A DNA stretch of 28,494 nt from CAJINA01 sp964647585 (GTDB lineage: Bacteria; Desulfobacterota; Desulfobacteria; Desulfobacterales; CAJINA01). This document shows positions 7,279 to 15,389 of the stretch, in pieces (the first letter of the stretch is position 1; every line of letters begins with the position of its first letter). The notes beneath the pieces were generated by a model. It did no database searches and was not told the DNA's origin. It was given only the letters and a program-made list of their open reading frames with translations. The stretch is from the NCBI GenBank assembly GCA_964647585.1, contig CAZYGG010000049.1:1-28494 (forward strand), in the 5' to 3' direction. Both the position numbers and the translations under genes were made by a program.

Positions 7279-8217
7279 ATGACGATCAAACGAAAAATAC
7301 TCCTGGCGGTTGATGGCTCCGACCAGGCCCTTGAAGCGGTCCGTTACGTGAGTACCCTGGTCAGGCCGGAAACAACTGCGATTGTTCTTTTTTACGTGGG
7401 CAGCGGCTTTCCGGAAGTCTTCTGGGACCTGAACCGCAATCCGCTTTACCGCACCAAAAAAACCAAGGTGATGGGCTGGCTGGCCGACCAGCAATGCGAG
7501 ATTGGTGAGTTTAATGAGAAGGCCTTGAAAATTCTGAAAGACGCAGGTTTTGTCAAAGCGGATGTGACCATCAAGACCCAGACCCGGAAAACCGGTGTTT
7601 TGAAAGATATCATCCAGGAATCTTACCAGGACTACCATGCCGTTGTAATGGGAAAAACCGGCCGGAGCCGTTTGAAAGACCTGTTTGTGGGCAGTATGGC
7701 CCACAAGCTGGCCGCCAAAGTGCGACACATTCCCGTGGTAATCGTGGGCGGCCGGCCGGTCCCCGGTAAAATCCTGATCGCCATTGACGAGTCCATTGAA
7801 GCCATGCGCGCCGTGAGCTGTATCGGCGCCCTGGCCGGCGGCTGCCACTGCCGGATATCCCTGTGTCACTGCCTGCACCCGGCAGCCATGGCACCGGCCG
7901 AAAAGAAGTCCGCCGGGGCTCCGCAAGATCAGGACTGGGTTCAGTACAACCAAAACCGCTTCAGGCCATATATGGAAGAGGCCACCGGGCGACTGGTCGA
8001 GGCCGGCATCGATGCCGGACGCATCTCCCGGGATTTTCTGTTCGTTAAGGGCAACACGATCCAGAAGATCACCGAAACCGCACTGGACGGAAAATTCGGC
8101 ACCATCGTGGTGGGTCGCCGTGAAGGGGCCAGCTTTTTAGAAGAACATTTGCGGGGACGCTTTGGGGAAACCCTGATTCGTTCGCTGGAAAACATTGCTG
8201 TGTGGGTTGTCGGCTGA
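7279..8217 (+). CDS. Tandem universal stress protein (two UspA domains)
   Basis: A 312-residue cytoplasmic protein with two UspA folds. The first (about 1-155) opens with KRKILLAVDGSDQALEAVRY and ends with VVMGKTGRSRLKDLFVGSMA, a good match to the ATP-binding pattern G-2X-G-9X-G(S/T). The second (about 157-312) opens with KILIAIDESIEAMRAVS and ends with VVGRREGASFLEEHLRGRFG, a looser version. The second domain has an insertion around residues 200-220. Tandem Usp proteins are linked to stress and energy limitation in anaerobes, but no partner gene is present. The open frame extends upstream to 7252 into the repeat element; the ATG at 7279 (AGAAAGGG upstream) is preferred. Confidence 0.9.
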   Translation: MTIKRKILLAVDGSDQALEAVRYVSTLVRPETTAIVLFYVGSGFPEVFWDLNRNPLYRTKKTKVMGWLADQQCEIGEFNEKALKILKDAGFVKADVTIKTQTRKTGVLKDIIQESYQDYHAVVMGKTGRSRLKDLFVGSMAHKLAAKVRHIPVVIVGGRPVPGKILIAIDESIEAMRAVSCIGALAGGCHCRISLCHCLHPAAMAPAEKKSAGAPQDQDWVQYNQNRFRPYMEEATGRLVEAGIDAGRISRDFLFVKGNTIQKITETALDGKFGTIVVGRREGASFLEEHLRGRFGETLIRSLENIAVWVVG

Positions 8218-8415
8218 TTTGCCGTAGAGCGCTGCCACCCACCCGGATCCTGTAACGGCTCCAGTGAACGCATCATCCCGGAAATCGCCCTCCTGAACCA
8301 GAGTGCCCTTGCAACCGGATAGCCGCGGGGCTCCCTTGCGCGCTTGCCATTTAGTCCTTATTTTTATACAAAATACTTCACCGCGATAACTCTCGGAACA
8401 AAAGGACGTTGTTGT

Positions 8416-11379
8416 ATGCCGGTTTTAAAGAACCTGTTCACGCTGCTGCTGGTCCTGATACCGACCACCGGTTGGTGCCTGGACATCCGCTACGCTCTCG
8501 ATGTTAAAATCAACCCCGAACGCCAGGAAATCGTCGGCACCGGTTTGATCAGTTCACCGGACCCTGCCGATTTTGAATTGTCCGTCGCCGCGCTTGAGGA
8601 TGTACGGGTCAATGACCGCGCCGTCACCCCGGACGGCAATCAAATGATCGCCATCCGCCTGACGAGCCAGGACCACATCCGCATCGATTTCAGGGCGGCT
8701 TTTAAAAATCCCCGTCAAGGGTTCATGGATCCCGAAAATGTCTTTCTTTCCGGGCCGTGGTATCCCCGGCCGGACGAACCGGTCCGGTACCAGTTGTCGG
8801 TAACCCTGCCGGACAACTTCATTGCCATCGGCGCGGCAGATTCGGTTTCAATGAAAAAGCATTCCGGACTGGCAACCCACAGCTTTCACTTCGACCACCC
8901 CCTGGACGGACTCCATCTCGCGGCCTCGACCCGTTACACAGTCAAAAAAGAACGCCACGCGGGGGTTGCCATCGAGGCCTATTTTTTCAAAGCCGACGCC
9001 GCCCTGGCCGACACCTATATCAGTTACACCAAGAAATACATTGACATGTACAATGGCATGCTCACCCCCTATCCCTACAAGCGCTTTGCCATCGTAGAAA
9101 ACATTCTGCCCACCGGCTACTCCATGCCCACGTTTACCCTCCTGGGCCGTGCAGTCGTGAAGCTGCCGTTCATCGTCCGGACCTCCCTGGGGCATGAAAT
9201 TCTGCACCAGTGGTTCGGCAATTCGGTCTATATCGATTACACTCATGGAAACTGGGCCGAAGGCCTGACAAACTATCTGGCCGACCACCACTATGCCGAG
9301 CTCGATAACCGGGGCCCGGCGTACCGCAAACAGATACTGCTCAATTACCAGGCCTATGTAAATACGGACAATGCCCTACCGGTAAGCCGTTTTTCAAGTC
9401 GTCAAAACAAAGCCCAGGCCGCCATCGGCTACGGCAAGGCCGCCATGATCTTCCACATGCTGCGCCAACGGTTTGGGGATGACCTGTTTTTCGAGTCCCT
9501 GCGGAAGCTGATCCAGGACAACACTTTTCGCCAGGCCGGCTGGCCCGATATCCGACGCGCCTTCGCGCAAACCACCGGCGCAGATCTGGAAGGTTTTTTC
9601 AACCAATGGCTCAACCGGCGGGATATACCGGATCTGAGGATAGAAAACACCGGGCTGGCCCTTGACGGGAACAAGCTGGCCCTGCGGTTTGATATCCTGC
9701 AAGCGGAAACCCCTTACCGGCTGTCACTGCCCGTAACCGTAACAACCGCCCGTTCGCAGCACACACAGGTTGTAGAGATAACCCGGAGCCCCGAACAGGT
9801 TCTCATCCCGCTGGATTCAAGCCCCACGAAGGTTGTTATCGACGGAGATTATTCAGTTATGCGCACCCTGAATACGGATGAACGCCCCCCGATTCTGGCG
9901 GATATCATGGGCAGCGATGGCCTCTTCGTGGCCGCTGCGACAAAGCACCGGGCCACCTACAAACCCATAGTGGACGCCCTGAAGGTCAAAAAGGCCGCCT
10001 GGATTGATCCGGAGCAGGTGACGTTTTCCCGGCTGAAAACCGCGACCGTTCTCATCGCCGGGTTTGACAACCCTCTGGCCGGTAGGCTTCTGGGAGGTCG
10101 TGAAATACCTGAAGACGGCATCCGTCTGGAAGTCCACAAAAACCCTTATGCACCCGAAAAACGCCTCTTGCTTATGCATGCGGCCAGCAAGGACGAATCC
10201 AAGGCCACGGTTCGCAAATTATCCCATTACGGAAAATATAGCGTGCTGGCTTTCAAAGCAGGCCGCAATACCCGCAAGACCACCGGGTCAGCCGCCAACG
10301 GACTGGCGGTTCTATCCCGGGCCCAACCCCTGGTGCTGCGACCTGAACAGAGAGAGACGCTGGCGGACATCTCCACCGAACTGCAGCAAAACCGGGTTAT
10401 CTTTGTGGGCGAACAGCATGACCGCCTCGCGCACCATCTCAACCAGCTGCAGGTCATCCAGGCGCTGCACACGGCCGGCGAAAAAATAGGCGTCGGCATG
10501 GAAATGTTTCAGGCCCCTTACCAACCGGTGATCGATGCGTATCTGGCCGGTGAAATCAACGAGCGCACTTTCCTGGCTCAATCGGAATACTACGACCGCT
10601 GGCGGTATGACTATCATCTCTACAAACCCATCATTGATTTTCTGAAAGCCAACCAGATACCCCTGGTGGCACTCAACGTTTCCGGGGACATTTCCCGCCA
10701 GACCGGGCGCAAGGGGCTGGACAGTCTGTCGCCCGAACAAAGCCGGCAGGTACCTGGCCAACTCGATTTTTCCGATGAAACCTACCGCAAAGACCTCCGG
10801 CAGGTCTTTGACCAGCACGGCAGTGAGGCCGGACTGGATGAATTTAACTACTTTTACCAGGCCCAGACCCTTTGGGATGAAGCCATGGCCGCTGCGGCCG
10901 CCCGGTGGCTCGCCGACAACCCGCAAAGAAAACTGGTGGTCCTGGCCGGCAATGGTCATCTGCGCTATAAATATGGTATCCCCCAGCGGCTTTACCGGCG
11001 GGTGGCGCAACCCTATACGGTCATCGTCCAGGATGAGGAGATTGAGAGCGGCATTGCCGACTACGTGCTTTTCACCTCCCCGATTGAAGGGATTAAATCC
11101 CCCCGGCTGGGTATCATGGTAGAAGACACCGCAGATGCCCTGGTGGTAAAAAGTGCCATCGAACATGGCCCGGCGGGCAAGGCCGGCCTGGCAGCCGGCG
11201 ACGTCATCACCGCCCTCAGCGGCCACCCGATCAAAACCCTGGCCGACCTGAAAATTGCCCTTTTCTACACGAAATTCGGGGATCGCATTCGCATAGAGGT
11301 GGACCGCGACGGCACTTTACTCGAAAAGGAAGTTGAATTGAAAGCGCACCCGAAGCATATCCCCATGACCAGAAAGTAA
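8416..11379 (+). CDS. Exported M1-type metallopeptidase / ChaN-like / PDZ fusion protein
   Basis: A 987-residue exported protein with three recognisable parts. A signal peptide (PVLKNLFTLLLVLIPTTGWC) is followed by an M1 aminopeptidase-like region (about 20-430): HEILHQWFGN at 260-269 gives zinc ligands H260 and H264 with E261, and NWAEGL supplies E282. The spacing to this Glu is 17 residues, one less than the usual 18. YSMPTFTLLG stands where GAMEN is normally found. After an unassigned region (about 490-640) comes a ChaN-like domain (about 650-870: VIFVGEQHDRLAHH, VGMEMFQAPYQP, VVLAGNGHLRYKYG), a family linked to haem or iron handling. A PDZ domain (about 896-975, GPAGKAGLAAGDVITALSG) ends it. 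The ATG at 8416 is chosen for the signal peptide and AAAGGA upstream; the frame is open to 8344. Confidence 0.85.
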   Translation: MPVLKNLFTLLLVLIPTTGWCLDIRYALDVKINPERQEIVGTGLISSPDPADFELSVAALEDVRVNDRAVTPDGNQMIAIRLTSQDHIRIDFRAAFKNPRQGFMDPENVFLSGPWYPRPDEPVRYQLSVTLPDNFIAIGAADSVSMKKHSGLATHSFHFDHPLDGLHLAASTRYTVKKERHAGVAIEAYFFKADAALADTYISYTKKYIDMYNGMLTPYPYKRFAIVENILPTGYSMPTFTLLGRAVVKLPFIVRTSLGHEILHQWFGNSVYIDYTHGNWAEGLTNYLADHHYAELDNRGPAYRKQILLNYQAYVNTDNALPVSRFSSRQNKAQAAIGYGKAAMIFHMLRQRFGDDLFFESLRKLIQDNTFRQAGWPDIRRAFAQTTGADLEGFFNQWLNRRDIPDLRIENTGLALDGNKLALRFDILQAETPYRLSLPVTVTTARSQHTQVVEITRSPEQVLIPLDSSPTKVVIDGDYSVMRTLNTDERPPILADIMGSDGLFVAAATKHRATYKPIVDALKVKKAAWIDPEQVTFSRLKTATVLIAGFDNPLAGRLLGGREIPEDGIRLEVHKNPYAPEKRLLLMHAASKDESKATVRKLSHYGKYSVLAFKAGRNTRKTTGSAANGLAVLSRAQPLVLRPEQRETLADISTELQQNRVIFVGEQHDRLAHHLNQLQVIQALHTAGEKIGVGMEMFQAPYQPVIDAYLAGEINERTFLAQSEYYDRWRYDYHLYKPIIDFLKANQIPLVALNVSGDISRQTGRKGLDSLSPEQSRQVPGQLDFSDETYRKDLRQVFDQHGSEAGLDEFNYFYQAQTLWDEAMAAAAARWLADNPQRKLVVLAGNGHLRYKYGIPQRLYRRVAQPYTVIVQDEEIESGIADYVLFTSPIEGIKSPRLGIMVEDTADALVVKSAIEHGPAGKAGLAAGDVITALSGHPIKTLADLKIALFYTKFGDRIRIEVDRDGTLLEKEVELKAHPKHIPMTRK

Positions 11380-11807
11380 GAATCGTTGAACAAGCAATGC
11401 TTCCAGACCGAACGGTCCGGCTCCCGGTAAAATTCGAAACCGGTCTTGACCGGAGACCGGTATACCTGTTAAAATTCGTCTTGCCCCACAGAAAAATTTA
11501 ACTTGCTATTTGAGTGGTTTTAGCAGAATATCTAAACGCTTACTCGTCAAAATAGTTTCGCAAGCTGGCTCCTCGGAACACACACCGGAACAGGAGTCAT
11601 GGCAGGTTGGTAACAAGTGCTCGGACCTGGGGCCTATGCCAGCTCCCCCGAGTGAATCCCCATTGTTTATAGATTATAAATTTGCATGATGGCGCTACGA
11701 TGACAAATCGGATTTCTACTTTCCGATCCATTTTAGTCGCATCGTGCAAATATCATCTTCTCATTTCGTACCAAAACGTGTCGCTTACACTCAAAGGAGG
11801 AGGCAAA
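11380..11807 (+). other. 428-bp spacer with hairpins and a possible structured RNA
   Basis: No open frame. Just after the fusion gene, ACCGGTCT/AGACCGGT (11439-11446 / 11454-11461) forms a compact hairpin that may end that transcript. Further on, 11541-11654 can fold as a three-way junction. Then 11681-11750 forms a nested hairpin with outer arms TTTGCATGATG / CATCGTGCAAA (one G-U pair) and inner ATCGGA/TCCGAT. All lie upstream of livK, so leader RNA or a small RNA are both possible. Confidence 0.45.
11541..11654 (+). ncRNA. Candidate structured RNA (three-way junction)
   Basis: Complementary segments: ACTCG (11542-11546) with CGAGT (11649-11653); GCTGGC (11564-11569) with GCCAGC (11638-11643); CTCCT-CGG (11569-11576) with CCG...AGGAG (11585-11596); CAGGT (11603-11607) with ACCTG (11625-11629). 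Together they give a closing stem, a second stem and two hairpin arms. It matches no riboswitch class that I could recall. Strand is uncertain, since the pairing works in both directions; plus is assumed because livK lies downstream. Confidence 0.3.
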
Positions 11808-13073
11808 ATGAAAAGTTGCAAAATCTTGGTAGTGTTACTGGCAGTAGTCCTGCTGGCTTCGGCAGGCAGCCCGGTCCTGGCCGCCAAACCGATCGTCATC
11901 GGCGCCCCGCTCTCAACCGCCTTTTTATATGGATGGGCCGCGGAAAGGGGTATCACCCTCGCCATTGAAGAAATCAATGCCGCCGGCGGTGTGAATGTAA
12001 ACGGCGAAAAACGACCGCTTAAGGTAGAAGTCATCGATACCCGGGACCTGGAACCCGGTGTGCCGGTGAGCGAGGCCCTTCTGGCGGTGGAAAAACTCAT
12101 TCTGGACAAGAAAGCCGATTTTCTTATCGGTGGCCCGGTTCGTTCGGAAGCGGCCCTGGCGGCCATGTCCCTTTTGTCCAAATACAAGAAAGTGTCCATC
12201 GTCACCACCGGCGTCCTGACACCCAAATACCACGCCATGGTGGCCAAGCAGTATGACAAGTTCAAGTACTGCTTTCGCATTCACGGCGAGGCCAAACAAC
12301 TGGTTGGCGAAATGTTTGCCAACTTCGGGGCCTTAAAAGCAAAACATGGCTTTAACAACCTGTTTATCATCGCCCAGGATGTCTCCCATGCCCGCGGGGC
12401 GGCGGCCGTCATGAAAAAAGTGGCCACCAAAAAAGGGTGGAATGTCACCGGGGTTGAAATCTACCCCACCGGCGCCACCGATTTTTCCCTCGGGTTGCTG
12501 AAAGCCAAGAAGACCAACAGTGAAATCATCAACATCTGGATGGATATGCCCGAAAGCGCCATTTTGCTGAAACAGTGGTACGAGATGAAAATCCCGGCCC
12601 TGCCTTTCGGCTCCACCCTGGCCGCGGCCGAGCAGCCCGGCTTCTGGAAAGCCACCCAAGGCAAAGGGGCCTACACGCTCTGCAACGTGGTCAACGCGGG
12701 CAACGCCCCCTCCAATGCCACGGAGTGGACCATGAAATTCTACAATGCCTACACCAAAAGGTGGGGCGTGGAACCCGAAGGCCTGGGCACTTCCAGCAGC
12801 TACATGGCCGTCCAGGTTCTTAAAGACGCCATCGAGAGAGCCGGCAGCCTGGATTCTGACAAGGTTGTGGCCGAACTGGAAAAAACCGATGTCATGGGCG
12901 TATACGGCCGGCTAAGGTTTGACCCGAAAAGCCACCAGGTTATCCCCGCGGCCGATCCCAAGGAGGGTGCGGTGGGCAGTATTCTCCAATGGCAGGACGG
13001 TAAGCGCATAGTGGTCTTTCCGGCCAGTATTGCCAAGGGCGAAATTCTGCTGCCGCCCTGGATGAACAAGTAA
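11808..13073 (+). CDS. ABC transporter substrate-binding protein (LivK-like)
   Basis: A 421-residue periplasmic receptor of the type I leucine/isoleucine/valine-binding family. A signal peptide (KSCKILVVLLAVVLLASAGS, cleavage near PVLAA-KP) leads into PIVIGAPLSTAF and AIEEINAAGGVNVNGEKRPL, typical of the family. Similar receptors in anaerobes bind amino acids, urea, aromatic acids or short fatty acids. Downstream genes (permeases, two ATPases, then an acyl-CoA ligase) favour a carboxylic acid, but this is inference. A very strong Shine-Dalgarno (AAAGGAGG, 11793-11800) sets the ATG at 11808; the open frame to 11682 is non-coding leader. It is separated from the permease genes by 421 bases holding two repeat elements, so coupling to livH may be partial. 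Confidence 0.9.
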   Translation: MKSCKILVVLLAVVLLASAGSPVLAAKPIVIGAPLSTAFLYGWAAERGITLAIEEINAAGGVNVNGEKRPLKVEVIDTRDLEPGVPVSEALLAVEKLILDKKADFLIGGPVRSEAALAAMSLLSKYKKVSIVTTGVLTPKYHAMVAKQYDKFKYCFRIHGEAKQLVGEMFANFGALKAKHGFNNLFIIAQDVSHARGAAAVMKKVATKKGWNVTGVEIYPTGATDFSLGLLKAKKTNSEIINIWMDMPESAILLKQWYEMKIPALPFGSTLAAAEQPGFWKATQGKGAYTLCNVVNAGNAPSNATEWTMKFYNAYTKRWGVEPEGLGTSSSYMAVQVLKDAIERAGSLDSDKVVAELEKTDVMGVYGRLRFDPKSHQVIPAADPKEGAVGSILQWQDGKRIVVFPASIAKGEILLPPWMNK

Positions 13074-13117
13074 AAATATGGCCTTGGGGCTGAATACAGC
13101 CCAGGTCATCACATTAT

Positions 13118-13253
13118 CCTGTCACTCTGAGCGTAGCGAGCCGACTCTGCCATAGTGGCCGAAGGCTACGACGGCCGGGAGAGTCCCCCCACACGCTGAG
13201 GCCATGCTTCTACGGAAGGGATTCTTCGTCGCTGTGCGCCTCAGAATGACAGG
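13118..13253 (+). repeat. Dispersed repeat with CCTGTCAYTCTGAG ends, copy 1
   Basis: A 136-bp element with inverted ends CCTGTCACTCTGAG (13118-13131) and CTCAGAATGACAGG (13240-13253), 13 of 14 complementary. Inside are GAGAGTCCCCCCACACGC and GGGATTCTTCGTCGCTG. A second copy in the opposite orientation lies at 19444-19536. From memory this is a repeat type widespread in several phyla. Confidence 0.75.
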
Positions 13254-13349
13254 TAGTATGTAACGAATGATAGTAAGAACACCAACGGAGTGAAAGCGGC
13301 CCTCCACCGCACCGGAACCGCTTTACTCCCGCGGTGCAAAACTCTAAAA

Positions 13350-13491
13350 GAGACCTTTGAAAAATGCCCAATTTTGTTTCAGTACAAGGCGGGCAAAAAT
13401 TTTAACCGGAGGAATACATTAAGTATTTCGAGGATTGAAATTTGAGCCCAACGCCGTAATGGGGCAAAAGGGGGTATTTTTCAAAGGTCTC
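13350..13491 (+). repeat. Fold-back element, end type B, core X
   Basis: A 142-bp element with perfect 16-bp inverted ends (GAGACCTTTGAAAAAT at 13350-13365 and its complement at 13476-13491). The core (CAAGGCGG, AACCGGAGGAATACAT, GTATTTCGAGGATT, GCCCAACGCCG) is that of the element at 7120-7264, though the ends differ. AATAC-ATTAA-GTATT forms the tip of the fold-back. The right end lies 3 bases before the livH ATG and supplies its only visible AAAGG. Confidence 0.8.
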
Positions 13492-13494
13492 AAA

Positions 13495-14373
13495 ATGGAA
13501 CACCTTATGGAGATACTCGTCTACGGCACGATCAACAGTGTCACCCTGGCCCTGTATGCCCTCGGCTTTGCGCTGGTCTACGGCACCAGCCGGCTGCCCA
13601 ACTTTGCCCATGGCGCCCTGTATGTGCTCAGCGGGTTTATCGCCTGGAGCGCACTCAACACCCTGGGCCTGAACTATCCGCTCAGTATTGTTCTGGCCCT
13701 GGTGATTACCGCCATCATCGGAGCGCTGATCTACCAGATTTTCCTGATCCGTATCCGGGGAATGGAAATTTCGGAAATCATCGCTTCTTATGCCATTGCC
13801 CTGGCCATCCTGGAAGGCCTGCGTTGGGGCGGCTTCAAAGGCATGACCTATACCCTGCCTTCGTTTATCGAAGGCAGCACCACGATTGCCGGCGTGCTGG
13901 TGGACTACCATAGGCTGGTCGTGGTCGGCTGCGGGGCGCTCCTGGTGGTGTTTTTGTGGCTCTTCACCCATTTTACCCGGATCGGGCTGGCCCTGCGCGG
14001 CATGGCCCAGGATGAGCGGGCGGCGCTCATGCTGGGGATTGATTCGGACATGATGGCGGTTGTTGCCATGGGCCTGGGGTCCATGCTGGCTGCCTTTGCC
14101 GCGATTTTACTGCTGCCCCTGGGAAACATCGTGGTTGAATCCGGCTACAATGTCTTGATCATGGCCATCGCGGTTTGCATTGTCGGGGGAATCGGAAGCT
14201 GGGGCGGGGCGGTCTTGGCTGCCTTTCTCATCGGCTTTGCCCAGATATTGACGGTGGTCTATCTGGGATCGCATTACCAGATGATGGTGGCCCTGCTGGC
14301 CATCATTCTGACACTCATCTTAAAACCATCAGGTCTCTTCGGCCAGCAGAAGGAATTGGAGGAACGGGTTTGA
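13495..14373 (+). CDS. Branched-chain-type ABC permease (LivH-like)
   Basis: A 292-residue inner-membrane permease with about eight hydrophobic segments. It opens with YGTINSVTLALYALGFALVY and LPNFAHGALYVLSGF, matching the LivH pattern (NxxHGxxxMLGAY). The EAA-like cytoplasmic loop is visible as RIGLALRGMAQDERAALMLGI, and VCIVGGIGSWGGAVLAAFLIG is the conserved C-terminal motif. ATG 13495 is preferred; ATG 13507 is an alternative. The frame is open upstream through the repeat, but that part is element sequence. The only visible Shine-Dalgarno-like AAAGG (about 10 bases upstream) lies in the repeat's inverted end. Its stop overlaps the TTG start of livM. Confidence 0.92.
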   Translation: MEHLMEILVYGTINSVTLALYALGFALVYGTSRLPNFAHGALYVLSGFIAWSALNTLGLNYPLSIVLALVITAIIGALIYQIFLIRIRGMEISEIIASYAIALAILEGLRWGGFKGMTYTLPSFIEGSTTIAGVLVDYHRLVVVGCGALLVVFLWLFTHFTRIGLALRGMAQDERAALMLGIDSDMMAVVAMGLGSMLAAFAAILLLPLGNIVVESGYNVLIMAIAVCIVGGIGSWGGAVLAAFLIGFAQILTVVYLGSHYQMMVALLAIILTLILKPSGLFGQQKELEERV

Positions 14374-15389
14374 CCAACAATACCCAAAAGCGTCGCAAAG
14401 AGAGAATTGACCGCGGTATCAAGGTGCGTACAGATGGCCTGTATGCCTTGATGTCCTGGCGCGAACTGGCCTATCTGAGCATGCCCCGGGTTGTCCTGAT
14501 CGGTGGGCTGCTGCTCCTGCCGCTGGTGCTGCCCGGTCTTTACTGGCCGCGGGTCATCACCATCACCTGCATCTACGCCCTGCTCGCCCTGAGCTTTGAT
14601 TTTCTGGCGCATTATGTCGGGCTGGTGTGCCTGGGGGGTGCGTTTTTCGTCGGTGTCGGCGGTTACATCGCCGCCATTTTAAACACATCCTTCGGCCTGC
14701 CACCGCTGGTGACCGTGCCGCTGGCCACCCTGCTCGGGGCCTGTGTCTGCACGCTGCTTATGTTCCCCTGTCTCCCGCTGCGCGGGGTCTATTTTGCCAT
14801 TATCAGCCTCATGTACCCCCTTTTCGCCGCCCGGGTCATCGAAGCCTTTGACATATTCGGCGGTACCGACGGCATCATGGGCATCGATGGTTTCAGCAAC
14901 CGCTGGGCCGAGCAGTATTTCGTTATCGGCGTGACCCTGATTTTTCTCTTTTTCATCCGACGCCTGGTAAACACCGATATCGGCCTTGTGTTTCGCGGTA
15001 TCAAAGACAATGATCAGGCCATCCGGGCCTCGGGAATGAATATCACCTGGTTTAAAACTATCGCTGTTTTTATCGCCTCCGCTCTGGGTTGCCTGGGCGG
15101 CGCCTGCCTGGTGCACATTTACATGTGGTCCGGAATCTCCCAATTTGCCCTGGACTTTTCAATATTGCCCATTGCCGCAACGGTTATCGGGGGCAATGCC
15201 ACGCTGGTGGGACCGGTGCTGGGGTGCCTGATCCTGGTCCCGGTTTCGGAACTGCTCCGGGATTTCGGTACCCTGCGGATCGTTTTTTACTCCCTGCTCC
15301 TGCTGGCCTTTATCGCCTTTCGCAGCGAGGGCCTGATGGCCTACGGTCAGCGAAAATATCACCAGTTTGAAAGGTGGACGAAAATATGA
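14370..15389 (+). CDS. Branched-chain-type ABC permease (LivM-like)
   Basis: A 339-residue inner-membrane permease, partner of the LivH-like protein. A basic N-terminal tail of about 40 residues precedes the first membrane segment. LivM landmarks are FLAHYVGLVCLGGAFFVGVG, the EAA-like loop VNTDIGLVFRGIKDNDQAIRASGM and ATVIGGNATLVGPVLG near the C-terminus. The start is taken as TTG at 14370, overlapping the livH stop (TTGA), because GGAGG lies 7 bases before it and translation would be coupled. The next ATG candidates would remove the tail. Its stop overlaps the livG start (ATGA). Function: the second half of the membrane channel. Confidence 0.9.
   Translation: MTNNTQKRRKERIDRGIKVRTDGLYALMSWRELAYLSMPRVVLIGGLLLLPLVLPGLYWPRVITITCIYALLALSFDFLAHYVGLVCLGGAFFVGVGGYIAAILNTSFGLPPLVTVPLATLLGACVCTLLMFPCLPLRGVYFAIISLMYPLFAARVIEAFDIFGGTDGIMGIDGFSNRWAEQYFVIGVTLIFLFFIRRLVNTDIGLVFRGIKDNDQAIRASGMNITWFKTIAVFIASALGCLGGACLVHIYMWSGISQFALDFSILPIAATVIGGNATLVGPVLGCLILVPVSELLRDFGTLRIVFYSLLLLAFIAFRSEGLMAYGQRKYHQFERWTKI

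Larger units (their letters stand above)
13074..13494. other. Gap between livK and livH filled by two repeats
   Basis: A gene-free gap splitting an otherwise tight operon. It contains a small hairpin after livK (GGGCTG/CAGCCC, about 13087-13102), the repeat at 13118-13253 and the fold-back element at 13350-13491. About 95 bases between the two repeats show nothing recognisable. Confidence 0.7.

Noticed and set aside
10312..11226. 304-codon antisense open frame within the fusion gene
   Set aside because: A GC-driven shadow of the strongly supported plus-strand gene; its translation shows no family motif.
11556..11670. Similarity of GGTTGGTAACAAGTGCTCGG to a stretch of 6S RNA
   Set aside because: The resemblance to the recalled E. 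coli 6S segment covers about 20 bases only; the long closing stem and central bubble of 6S could not be built from the flanks on either strand.
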